Position numbers and translations under genes: made by a program. Under the pieces are notes generated by a model. The model worked only from the letters and a program-made list of their open reading frames with translations. It was not told the origin of the DNA and did not search any database. Positions 1-7,479 of a stretch of 41,658 nt of DNA are shown here, one piece after another. The DNA comes from Sulfobacillus sp. (GTDB lineage: Bacteria; Bacillota; Sulfobacillia; Sulfobacillales; Sulfobacillaceae): assembly GCA_027309085.1 (NCBI GenBank), contig DAIDDL010000037.1, positions 1 to 41,658 on the forward strand. The letters run 5' to 3'. Numbering within the stretch: the first letter of the stretch is position 1; each line of letters begins with the position of its first letter.

Positions 1-1
1 A

Positions 2-678
2 TGGTTGACCGCCAGCGTTGTCGACGATGCCCGCTCCGTCATTAAGACGGTCATGGACGAAGCCGACCGGCGCGATTCTCACCATGAGCGCCCCTGGATC
101 GGGCTGGTCGATGGCAACAATGACCAACTTCGGCACCTGCAAGCGGAGGCCCACACGCGCCAGATCGATCTTTCACTGTTTATCGACTTCATCCATGTTC
201 TGGAGTATCTGTGGAAGGCCGCCTGGTGCTTTTTTGCTGCGGGGGACTCCCAAGCCGAAACCTGGGTCTTGCACCAAGGCCTGGCGATTTTGCACGGGAA
301 GTCGTCCCAGGTGGCCGGGGCGATTCGTCGCAAGGCCATCACGAACCACCTGACGAAGGACCAGCGCAAGGCAGCGGATCGGTGTGCTGACTATCTCCTC
401 CATAAACGCGCCTTGTTAGACTACCCGACGGCTTTGGCGCGGGGCTGGCCGATTGCGACCGGCATCATTGAAGGCGCCTGTCGCCATCTGGTGAAAGATC
501 GGTTCGATATCACGGGAGCGCGATGGGGCCTCTCGCCGGGGCCGAGGCGATTTTGAAACTCCGAGCCGTCTGGAGTAATGGGGACTGGACGGCGTACTGG
601 GCGTATCATCTGGCCCACGAACAGCAGCGCGTGCACCACAGCCGCTATGCCTCTTCGTCCCCTTCCCGCGCCGCCTAA
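2..678 (+). pseudogene. ISKra4-family transposase, 3' part, frameshifted
   Basis: The reading frame is open from the window edge and matches the C-terminal half of ISKra4-type DDE transposases. Family-typical blocks are WIGLVDGNN, DFIHVLEYLWKAAWCFF, WPIATGIIEGACRHLVKDR and ARWGL. Right after ARWGL, near 523-530, two extra bases throw the frame and it stops at 556. In the shifted frame the expected tail continues (GAEAILKLRAVWSNGDW, then a YWAYHLAHEQQRVHHSRY-like block) to a TAA at 676-678. The 5' part lies outside the window. The protein would have catalysed element transposition and is probably inactive here. A sequencing indel is the alternative to true decay. I could not identify the terminal inverted repeat. 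Confidence 0.85.
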
Positions 679-679
679 T

Positions 680-905
680 CTCCCGCCGCTCTCGGGCTCT
701 GGAGGTGACGACGGCTGACGTCTTCGGCCGGAGTACAGCGGAATCCTTGGAACCCGCCGCCATGAGGCGGCGTTGCAGGGGCAGTGAGCGAGCTTCTCCT
801 ATCTCCCCGGTGGCTACCACGAGCATTCACGGTCTTCACCACGGGCGTCTTTTCTCGTGTCGGCAATTCTCGGAACCGTGGATCCCTCTGAGACGATGGG
901 TTCAC
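680..905 (-). pseudogene. Possible TnpB C-terminal relic with 3' end of an IS607/IS605-type element
   Basis: A 76-codon minus-strand frame contains the block EKTPVVKTVNARG followed by a basic, low-complexity tail. This resembles the C-terminal end of many TnpB proteins, which often finish in a T-x-NARG segment beyond the RuvC and zinc-ribbon parts. No RuvC or zinc-ribbon sequence remains. The relic lies directly downstream of the decayed serine recombinase at 1030-1257, which is the normal tnpA-tnpB order. The same stretch holds a strong hairpin (GCCGCC-atga-GGCGGC on the plus strand near 759-774). In TnpB systems the guide-RNA scaffold overlaps the 3' end of tnpB. The assignment rests on one short motif and on position, so it is tentative. 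Confidence 0.35.
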
Positions 906-1029
906 AGGCCTAGAATCCTCAGCCTTTTCACAGGCGGCGACTTTTCACTTTGCAAACTTATGTGCGCTTAACCTTCCCTCCAGAAGAGCCACACCCAAAG
1001 GCTATTCGGGTCACCACTTTCACAGCTTA

Positions 1030-1257
1030 GGGGCAAGCGCAATCGAACCGGTCCCGGAAGCACCTCGACGGTAGGTCAAAACTGCTCCCGTCAGCTGGTT
1101 GCTGGGCCGAGGAAACCGCGCGCGTACAACACCACCCGATGGGAGAAGGGCTGTCCCCCAATGCATTGAATGTCCCGCAGACGATAGAGCCGCCGATTCG
1201 TGGGAGAACGCACTTCGCCGTCACTCCCATTAACCGCGCAGCCTCCCCAATCGGCAT
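1030..1257 (-). pseudogene. Decayed IS607-type serine recombinase (TnpA) N-terminal relic
   Basis: Read on the minus strand, the start is MPIGEAARLMGVTAK, which is the MerR-like helix-turn-helix opening of IS607 TnpA. The frame then shifts. In the next frame one reads SPTNRRLYRLRDIQ followed after a short gap by HRVVLYARGF, which matches the family pattern of a winged-helix N-RRY block and then RRVVLYARVSS, the start of the catalytic serine recombinase domain. The recognition-helix segment is partly deleted, the catalytic Ser of VSS is lost, and stop codons follow. The frameshift plus several substitutions point to an old inactive relic, not a sequencing error. No other family explains both blocks in this order. 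Confidence 0.7.
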
Positions 1258-1428
1258 AAACTCTTATAATGCGTGATCACTATATTCTTGCCTCTCATAA
1301 ACCGTCAGCGCGCACCATAAATCTAGATCGGAACCACAGGAACATAAGTGGTTTGCCTGCCGCTGTTTCAACCAAGTCGGAGGCGAATCGCCAGTCCGCA
1401 CTTTTATTGGTGAAGGGGGGACTTCGCA

Positions 1429-2718
1429 GTGGATGAGTCGCTGAGTGCACGCGATAAGATGCCGGTCGACCGGACGCATGTCCGTGTCACAGTTTTAACT
1501 GTTGCGGGGTATTTTCTCGACGGATTCAACCTTCTGGTGATTTCCGTGGCTTTGCTGACCATTGTTCCCGCATTGCATCCCTCGGCGGTCGCGACGGGTC
1601 TGATTGGCTCCGCAACGCTGGCCGGGATGTTTCTGGGAGGCTTAGGGTCAGGGTTCCTCGTTGACCTCTTGGGACGGCGCCGCATTTATATGTGGGACCT
1701 GATCATTTTCATTATCTTCACGATTGGCGCAGCCGTCGCGCAAAACATTTGGCAATTAGTGCTGTTCCGCGGCCTGTTAGGCATCGGCATTGGGGCCGAC
1801 TATGCGTTGACTCTCACCATCGTGAGTGAGTTCGCACCCGTCAAAGGACGCGGAACATTGATGGGCGCTGGGCTGTTTGCCTATTGGATAGGCGCCGTGG
1901 CAGCAATTTTCTTAGGTCTGCTGTTCTTTGTCACAACTGGGAGTCTGGCCTGGCGGCTGACGCTTCTGGCTGGGGTGATTCCTGCAATCATTGTGCTGAT
2001 TCTTAGGCAGACGGTCCCGGAAAGTCCGCGTTGGAAGGCCGTGACCGAGCATGCCAGATTGAATCGGCATAAATCCTCCACGTCCATCATGATAATCTTT
2101 AAACGGCCTTTTGCCCGCCGTGTGTGGCTGTCCTACGCCAATTGGTTCATCAACGACATCATATTTTATGGCATTGGGATTTACACCCCCATCTTGCTCC
2201 TAGGACTGGGATTGAAAACCCATATCGCCTCAATCCAGGGAACGGGGGTGCTGGAGATCGTCGGGATGGCTGGGGCGTTTGCGGGCATGATGCTTCTAGA
2301 CCGCTGGGGCCGGCGTCCTCTGCAGATATGGGGATTCCTCTTACAGGGACTGACCTTGCTCGCGTTTGCTATCGACCCCAAACCCTCGATTCTTATGCTG
2401 GCCATTTTCTTTGGGGTCTTTTACATCGCCAATGCCGGAGGCACGGGACAAACCACAGGGATCTTTGTCTCCGAATTGGTGCCCACGAAGGTGCGCGGCA
2501 CTGCGATGGGGTTGGGGACAGCTATCAGCCGGATCGGGGCGTTCGTCAGTGCCTTTTTCCTGCCCGTGATTCTCAAAGCAGACGGCATTGAGATGATATT
2601 GATCTTAACAGGAGTGCTGGCTCTAATCGGTGCCGCCCTCACTCTAGCATTGCCTGAAACACGGTACCAGTCGCTAGAGGCGCTAAACGAAGATCAGATG
2701 ACTAACCCAGCTACCTGA
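1429..2718 (+). CDS. MFS transporter, sugar-porter-like
   Basis: A 429-residue polytopic membrane protein with about 12 hydrophobic segments. A first motif A lies between TM2 and TM3 (GFLVDLLGRRR), a second appears at the half-way repeat (LLDRWGRRP), and a C-terminal PETRYQSLEAL resembles the PETKG-type ending of the sugar-porter branch. GIGIGADYALTLTIVSEF in TM4-5 also fits sugar and organic-acid porters. It presumably drives proton-coupled uptake or export of a small solute at the cytoplasmic membrane; the substrate cannot be told from sequence. The GTG start is preceded by GAAGGGGGG at a good distance; an in-frame ATG at 1459 is an alternative. It stands alone, convergent with ptsI, and ends before a hairpin at 2817. 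Confidence 0.85.
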   Translation: MDESLSARDKMPVDRTHVRVTVLTVAGYFLDGFNLLVISVALLTIVPALHPSAVATGLIGSATLAGMFLGGLGSGFLVDLLGRRRIYMWDLIIFIIFTIGAAVAQNIWQLVLFRGLLGIGIGADYALTLTIVSEFAPVKGRGTLMGAGLFAYWIGAVAAIFLGLLFFVTTGSLAWRLTLLAGVIPAIIVLILRQTVPESPRWKAVTEHARLNRHKSSTSIMIIFKRPFARRVWLSYANWFINDIIFYGIGIYTPILLLGLGLKTHIASIQGTGVLEIVGMAGAFAGMMLLDRWGRRPLQIWGFLLQGLTLLAFAIDPKPSILMLAIFFGVFYIANAGGTGQTTGIFVSELVPTKVRGTAMGLGTAISRIGAFVSAFFLPVILKADGIEMILILTGVLALIGAALTLALPETRYQSLEALNEDQMTNPAT

Positions 2719-3016
2719 CAGGCAAAGACCCAGGGGCAGCGGCCGTGGGAGGGAGTCCTTCAGGAAGGCACCGTCTCAGACGACCTGCAAAGGACAGTTC
2801 CATAGTCATATCCAGCCGGGGGCCGAGAGCTGTTCGGCACTGGTCTCGGCCCCCGCCCCGCAACCCCTTCCCGACAGCCTGCTCCAGCCCGTCAGAAGGG
2901 AAGCTGTCGGGACATCACATTCCTGAACGATCTGTCCTGCAACGCGGAACCGGAAGCCGCATGGAGGAATTTTCAAGCGTATTAAGTTATGCGGAATTTG
3001 GCAGTAGGGGCGCTCC
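2719..3016. other. Intergenic region between convergent MFS gene and ptsI
   Basis: About 300 bases with no convincing gene. It holds the terminator hairpin at 2817-2855 and a second inverted repeat, CCCGACAGC at about 2867 with GCTGTCGGG ending near 2912. A short open frame at 2745-3038 has no family features and I consider it spurious. Confidence 0.6.
2817..2855. terminator. Hairpin terminator between convergent genes
   Basis: A 12-bp perfect stem (CGGGGGCCGAGA pairing with TCTCGGCCCCCG) with a 15-base loop lies between the stops of the MFS gene and ptsI. There is no clear T-run on either side, so a bidirectional or weak terminator is inferred. Confidence 0.6.
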
Positions 3017-4612
3017 TCAGTCCCTTGCGGCCCATTGACTCATGGTCCGCGCGAAGCCGCCGGAATCCTGGGTGGCTTGGTCGACAAGATCCCCGAAGTC
3101 GTGAACCCGGTTCAAAAGTTCTTTCACTGGCTGCACCGCGGGCAGGGGAACACTAAGAGAATAGATTCCCATCGCCGCAAACAACACGGCCCACCCAGGG
3201 TCGGCAGCCAGTTGGCCGCACACTCCCAGTGGCCAGTGACTAGCCTGGGCTTCTTGCGCAATCATGTGAATGAAGCGCACAAGCGCCAGCCCGCTCTGGT
3301 GAGAGGCGCGTGACTCGCGGTCGCTGGCAAAAAAATACTGGGACAGATCATTGGTTCCCAAGGAGCCAAAAGCCGCCTGGTGGCGCACAAGTTCCGGCAC
3401 CAGAAATCCCACGGACGGCACCTCAACCATGACACCCAACGCCACCGCCCCGCCGCCGACCTCCTCGGACACCCTTGCGGCGCTGTCACGGCAGAAATCC
3501 CAGTCCTCGACACTGGCCACCATCGGGAACATTACCGAAATAGCTCCCGCCTGGGATGCCCGGTACAGGGCGGTCAACTGGTCATGCAACAGCGTTTCAT
3601 GTTCCCTGTACATGCGCATCCCCCGAAGGCCCAACGCGGGATTGGGTTCGGAGGGCAAATCAAGAAATGCCAAACTTTTGTCGGCCCCAATATCAAACGT
3701 CCGGAATATTACCGGTTTACCGCTCTTTTGGACGGCCTCCCGGTAAATTTCCTCTTGCTCCGCCGCCGACAGCAGCCGCCCCGCCTGTTCCAACAGCATT
3801 TCTGTGCGAAACAGTCCCACGCCGTCAGCGCCTGTGGCAGCGATTTTCTCCGCTTCGGACAGAGAGGAAATATTGGCCCTCACCTCAATCATGGCCCCGC
3901 CGGGCAGGGATATGGGGTGCGCAATCCGTGCCGGGGCGCTGGCCGAATGCCCGGGGGAAGAGGCCGGCGGTTCGGTATCGAACCAGCCCGCTTGCGTGTC
4001 GATGGCTACCCGCTCGCCTTCTCGCACCTGATCACGAAAATCCCGGGACTGCACCGTCACCACAGGTATTCCCAGATTCTGCGCAATCAGTGCGGCATGC
4101 ATAAGCGGGCTTCCCTGGCCAGCAATGACCCCGGCCACCGGCACCTGGGCCCAGTCCAGCATGTCCTGGACCAACAAGGTCTGGCAGACCACGATCGCCC
4201 CGGGAGAGACCGGTGCCTCCGCGACGGGCGCCAAGGCATCACTCCAGAGCGCCCCCACCTCGCGAATGTCGGCCGCCCGCTCTTTCAGATAGGGATCATC
4301 CGCCGCATCCATGACCGCCGCATACTCCTCGCAAGCCTGGTGGATTGCCACTTGTGCGGTTTCTCCGCTAGCCGTGAGCGCCTGCACCCGGGCAAGAAGC
4401 TCCGGGTCCTCGAGCATGGCCTTTTGAGCCAATAAAATGTCTCCACCCGTCTTAGCAGTTTCGGAGTGCGCTGCCAATTTCGTGGCCGCGGCGTCCCGGG
4501 CTTCCTCTACAGTCACACGGGTTAGTGCTGGGGCCGCCTGCCGGCTACTGGCAATATGGACTGGCCCGGCAGCTTGTCCCGGGGATAAGACGGTACACGA
4601 ATAACGCATCAT
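3017..4612 (-). CDS. ptsI: PTS enzyme I (phosphoenolpyruvate-protein phosphotransferase)
   Basis: 531 residues, somewhat shorter than usual EI (about 570). It takes phosphate from PEP and passes it to HPr in the cytoplasm. The N-terminal domain carries the phosphorylatable His in SPLMHAALIAQNLGIP (His172). The residues before the His are PLM instead of the usual RTS/TTS, which is unusual. The PEP-binding barrel is well conserved: GVGLFRTEMLL, FRTFDIGADK, NPALGLRG, GVMVEVPS, GTNDLSQY and the active-site Cys in GVCGQLA (Cys465). The ATG start is preceded by GGAGG. It is divergent from glpA, and the only phosphate acceptors nearby are the HPr gene at 9272 and DhaM. I infer a dedicated phosphate feed to dihydroxyacetone kinase. 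No sugar-specific PTS permease is in the window. Confidence 0.92.
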   Translation of the reverse strand: MMRYSCTVLSPGQAAGPVHIASSRQAAPALTRVTVEEARDAAATKLAAHSETAKTGGDILLAQKAMLEDPELLARVQALTASGETAQVAIHQACEEYAAVMDAADDPYLKERAADIREVGALWSDALAPVAEAPVSPGAIVVCQTLLVQDMLDWAQVPVAGVIAGQGSPLMHAALIAQNLGIPVVTVQSRDFRDQVREGERVAIDTQAGWFDTEPPASSPGHSASAPARIAHPISLPGGAMIEVRANISSLSEAEKIAATGADGVGLFRTEMLLEQAGRLLSAAEQEEIYREAVQKSGKPVIFRTFDIGADKSLAFLDLPSEPNPALGLRGMRMYREHETLLHDQLTALYRASQAGAISVMFPMVASVEDWDFCRDSAARVSEEVGGGAVALGVMVEVPSVGFLVPELVRHQAAFGSLGTNDLSQYFFASDRESRASHQSGLALVRFIHMIAQEAQASHWPLGVCGQLAADPGWAVLFAAMGIYSLSVPLPAVQPVKELLNRVHDFGDLVDQATQDSGGFARTMSQWAARD

Positions 4613-4690
4613 TTTTGTCCTCCATTTTCGAATAATCGCTGTCGGTAGAATGAGCCGCGTGGAGAATTGCGGCAGAATTAGACGGTAGAC

Positions 4691-4719
4691 TTTACAATGT
4701 CTCCACTATGATTCATAAT
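4691..4719 (+). promoter_or_regulatory. Putative sigma-A promoter of the glp operon
   Basis: A TTTACA -35 at 4691-4696 and a CATAAT -10 at 4714-4719 are separated by exactly 17 bases, in an AT-rich patch of otherwise GC-rich DNA. It sits about 60 bases before the leader hairpin of glpA, which suits a transcript with a 5' leader. The same patch must also hold the divergent ptsI promoter. Confidence 0.55.
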
Positions 4720-4778
4720 ATTTGATAAAGTCAATAGGACATTAAATATGATAAGGTCTTGTCTGGGCAGAGATATGG

Positions 4779-4819
4779 AGAGCTCGGCGGCACCCGAAAG
4801 GGGCTGCCGAGCTCTTTTT
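4779..4819 (+). terminator. Leader terminator/attenuator ahead of glpA, candidate GlpP target
   Basis: AGAGCTCGGC (4779-4788) pairs with GCCGAGCTCT (4806-4815), with an inner CCC-GAAA-GGG stem, followed at once by a run of five T. This is a textbook intrinsic terminator located between the putative promoter and the glpA SD (4821-4828), so unchecked transcription would stop before the operon. In Bacillus, GlpP with glycerol-3-phosphate overcomes such leader terminators of glp genes. A GlpP homologue is encoded in this operon. Confidence 0.75.
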
Positions 4820-4834
4820 GACAGGAGGATGGAT

Positions 4835-6295
4835 ATGGTCGTTGTCATTGGAGCGGGCGCAACGGGTTTGGGGGTCGCCTGGGACCTTGCGTTAAGGGGA
4901 GTCGAGGTTACCGTCATTGACCAGTCGGGAATTGGGTTTGGCACCTCTGGCCGTTTTCACGGCCTACTGCACAGCGGAGCGCGCTACGCCGTAACGGACC
5001 CCACAGCTGCACAAGACTGCCGCGAAGAAAACGCCCGGCTGCGTACGATTGCATCAGGCGCGATTGAAGATACAGGGGGAATTTTCGTCCGCACCCAAGA
5101 CGATGACCCTGCTTTTGAAACCGCATGGCTTGAAGGGTGCAACCGGGCAGGAATCCCCGCCACACGCCTGGATCCACAAAAAGTCCGCATGCGCTACCCT
5201 GAGGTCACGGGGCGCATCGCTTCAGCTTATACCGTGCCTGACGGTGTTTTGGAAGGCTTTCATCTGATGCAGTTGGTTGCTCAAGATATCACGGCCCATC
5301 AGGGGACGGTGTTGACCCACCACCACGTGAGCGCTGTCACGACCGTCGATGGGCGCGTCGCGGGCGTTACCGCCGAGGGCCCCGGGGGACAGGTGCATCT
5401 GCACTGCGACGCAGTGGTCAATGCAGCGGGACCGTGGGCAGGGCGCGTGGCCGAACTGCTCGGGGACCCTATCCCGATGCACCTGTCCTACGGCCTGATG
5501 CTGCTGTTTGCGCAGCGTAAATTTCCTCTTGTGATTAACCGCATGAAAGCTCCGGGAGACGGGGATATCTTTGTGCCCCACCAACGCGTCACCATTCTGG
5601 GAACCACCGATATTGCCCAAGATTCCCCCGAAGCCCCCGCCATCGTGCAGTCAGAAGTCGAGCGCCTAATGACGTTGGGGAGAGAACTCATCCCGTCGCT
5701 AGACTCATGGCGGGTGCTCCGCGCATTCACAGGCGTGCGGCCCCTGTACGAGGGCGAGACGCATGCCGCCAGTTCCCGCGAGGTCAGCCGTGACTTCAAA
5801 GTCATCGACCATCACGCCCGCCACGGTCCTGCTGGCGCATTCTCGGTCGTGGGCGGCAAATGGACGACCTTCCGCCTGATGGCCGAAAGGACCAGTGATA
5901 TGGTGGCTGGATACCTGAAGGTCTCCTCCCCTTGTGTGACCGCAGAGGCCCGCCTTGGAAGCCCACCCGCAAAGATGGCGGCGCCTGAATCCGTGCTCTG
6001 CGAATGCGAAAGAGTCTGCGCTTCTGACTTGCGCGCCGTCAAGGGGTCTGTGGACGAGTGGCGGACAGCCACGTGGTTCTCGATGGGGCCATGCCAGGGC
6101 ACCTTCTGCGCCCACCGTGTCACAGCGCTGCGCCACGCGGTGTTTCCTGAGGAAGATCCGGACGAAATGATTCGCCATTTGCGCGCAGAACGGGCCAAAG
6201 GAATGATTCCCGTGCTATGGGGCGCCAACGCCCGGGAGTACGCGCTGCAGCAGGCTGTACGGTTCCAGACGCTCGAAGAGGGGGAGTCATTATGA
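4835..6295 (+). CDS. glpA: Anaerobic glycerol-3-phosphate dehydrogenase subunit A (FAD)
   Basis: Catalytic flavoprotein oxidising sn-glycerol 3-phosphate to dihydroxyacetone phosphate. The N-terminus is a dinucleotide-binding fold (VVVIGAGATGLG), with a DAO-type FAD domain following (GTSGRFHGLLHSGARY, GTTDIAQDSPEAP, FTGVRPLY, GGKWTTFRLMAE). The C-terminal part has a BFD-like iron-sulphur region with Cys pairs in VLCECERVC and GPCQGTFC, as in E. coli GlpA. From this start it is 486 residues, shorter than the E. coli protein (about 540). I chose the ATG at 4835 because AGGAGG lies 6-7 bases upstream; an ATG at 4829 is too close to the SD, and the longer frame from 4748 would cover the leader terminator. 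The stop overlaps the glpB start by four bases (ATGA), so translation is probably coupled. Confidence 0.93.
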   Translation: MVVVIGAGATGLGVAWDLALRGVEVTVIDQSGIGFGTSGRFHGLLHSGARYAVTDPTAAQDCREENARLRTIASGAIEDTGGIFVRTQDDDPAFETAWLEGCNRAGIPATRLDPQKVRMRYPEVTGRIASAYTVPDGVLEGFHLMQLVAQDITAHQGTVLTHHHVSAVTTVDGRVAGVTAEGPGGQVHLHCDAVVNAAGPWAGRVAELLGDPIPMHLSYGLMLLFAQRKFPLVINRMKAPGDGDIFVPHQRVTILGTTDIAQDSPEAPAIVQSEVERLMTLGRELIPSLDSWRVLRAFTGVRPLYEGETHAASSREVSRDFKVIDHHARHGPAGAFSVVGGKWTTFRLMAERTSDMVAGYLKVSSPCVTAEARLGSPPAKMAAPESVLCECERVCASDLRAVKGSVDEWRTATWFSMGPCQGTFCAHRVTALRHAVFPEEDPDEMIRHLRAERAKGMIPVLWGANAREYALQQAVRFQTLEEGESL

Positions 6296-7479
6296 CAAGG
6301 GTAACCGTGGTTGGGCAAGGACCTGCCGCTCTTTTTGCTGCCTCGCTAATCCGCGAGGCGGGCCACGAATGCATCATCGTGTCCGAGAGTGAAGGCAGTC
6401 TGCCATTATGGAGCGGGACCTTTGATTTTCATGCCCCAGTGGGCGATGTCAGCAATCCGTGGTCCCTGCTTGACAACCAGCCCATATCCCTTTCCGGTCA
6501 AGAGTGGAAGAGTCTCTGGGAAAGTTTGGCGCGTTTTGAACGTGAGGCAGGCATCCCGGTTCCCGATTTGCTGCCCTCGCGCGGACTGTTTACCATTACC
6601 TGCACAGGCCGCGAAAAACCGGTCTTTATGGTTCCCGCCTGGCAATATGCCCAGGAGGCGGCCCAGCCGGTCTGGTTTGTGGGATTTGACGGTTTGGCGG
6701 ACAGCATGGCCGCCTTTCAGTGCGGCGCCTATCAAAAGCATACCGGCGTGGAGGCAAACTATTGTGAAATTCCCAAGCCGTCCAAATGGACTCCTACCTG
6801 GGGCGCAGTGCGCTGGGCCGCCTATGTCGACAGTGACGGGGGTCTGGACTGGCTGAAAAGGGCTCTCCAGAAAGTTTCCCCTGACATCCCTCCCGGTTGG
6901 CCGGTATTGGTGCCCCAGGTCATCGGGCGGAAATTCCCTGAGCGTAACCTGCGCGCCCTGCAGATGGCCACCGGCCACCCTGTCTTTGAGTATCCACTGC
7001 CGCCCCCGTCTTTGGGCGGTATGCGCATCCGTGACCGCTGGGTGTGGAACTTGAAGCAAAGCGGTGTGCAATTTCTGGCAGGGCGGGTTACCCTAGCGGA
7101 GCCATCTGGCCAAATTTCCCTGGAGGATGGACGCGAATGGCGCAGTGACCACATCATTGTGGCTAGCGGGGGAATTTTGGGCGGCGGACTGGAAATTTCG
7201 GTGGATGGAAAAGTCCATGATACGCTAAGGAAGGAAGTGCTGGGCTCAATAACGGTCCGGCAGGACCTGCAGATGCAGGAGTGGGGCCGGTTGGCTGATG
7301 ACGGCACGCCCCGAATCACCACCTGCGGGGCCCAGTGCCGCGGATGGAATCCCAACCGGGATAGCAACGGGGGCGCATTAATTCTGGCTACGGTGTTTCA
7401 GGGTCTCAACCGAGAAGGACTCGTGGCGGTTGGCCCGCCCGGCGCGGTCAGCGAAAGGAGCGTGAGTCATGTGGAATAA
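6292..7479 (+). CDS. glpB: Anaerobic glycerol-3-phosphate dehydrogenase subunit B
   Basis: 395 residues. GlpB is the FMN/flavin-type partner that helps link GlpA to the membrane-bound GlpC in the GlpABC complex. The N-terminus has a flavoprotein-type nucleotide-binding opening (VTVVGQGPAALFAASLIREAG). Later it shows PLPPPSLGGMRIRD, HIIVASGGILGGGL and a C-terminal NRDSNGGALILATVFQG block typical of the family. The start ATG overlaps the glpA stop and the frame runs 11 bases into glpC, so the three subunits are tightly coupled. Several internal shadow frames exist on the other strand but lack family features. Confidence 0.88.
   Translation: MTRVTVVGQGPAALFAASLIREAGHECIIVSESEGSLPLWSGTFDFHAPVGDVSNPWSLLDNQPISLSGQEWKSLWESLARFEREAGIPVPDLLPSRGLFTITCTGREKPVFMVPAWQYAQEAAQPVWFVGFDGLADSMAAFQCGAYQKHTGVEANYCEIPKPSKWTPTWGAVRWAAYVDSDGGLDWLKRALQKVSPDIPPGWPVLVPQVIGRKFPERNLRALQMATGHPVFEYPLPPPSLGGMRIRDRWVWNLKQSGVQFLAGRVTLAEPSGQISLEDGREWRSDHIIVASGGILGGGLEISVDGKVHDTLRKEVLGSITVRQDLQMQEWGRLADDGTPRITTCGAQCRGWNPNRDSNGGALILATVFQGLNREGLVAVGPPGAVSERSVSHVE

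Noticed and set aside
705-971. Plus-strand open frame of 88 codons after the ISKra4 transposase
   Set aside because: It lies antisense to the probable TnpB relic, has no family motif, and its composition looks like a shadow frame.
1265-1270. TATAAT box as promoter of the MFS gene at 1429
   Set aside because: No -35 sequence 16-18 bases upstream, and the box sits at the edge of the IS607 relic.
3380-4435. 351-codon plus-strand frame
   Set aside because: It is entirely antisense to the well-conserved enzyme I gene and rich in His/Arg/Gly/Pro, as is typical for shadow frames in GC-rich DNA.
4748-4834. N-terminal extension of GlpA by 29 residues
   Set aside because: It would translate the leader terminator; the SD and the FAD-fold start point to 4835.
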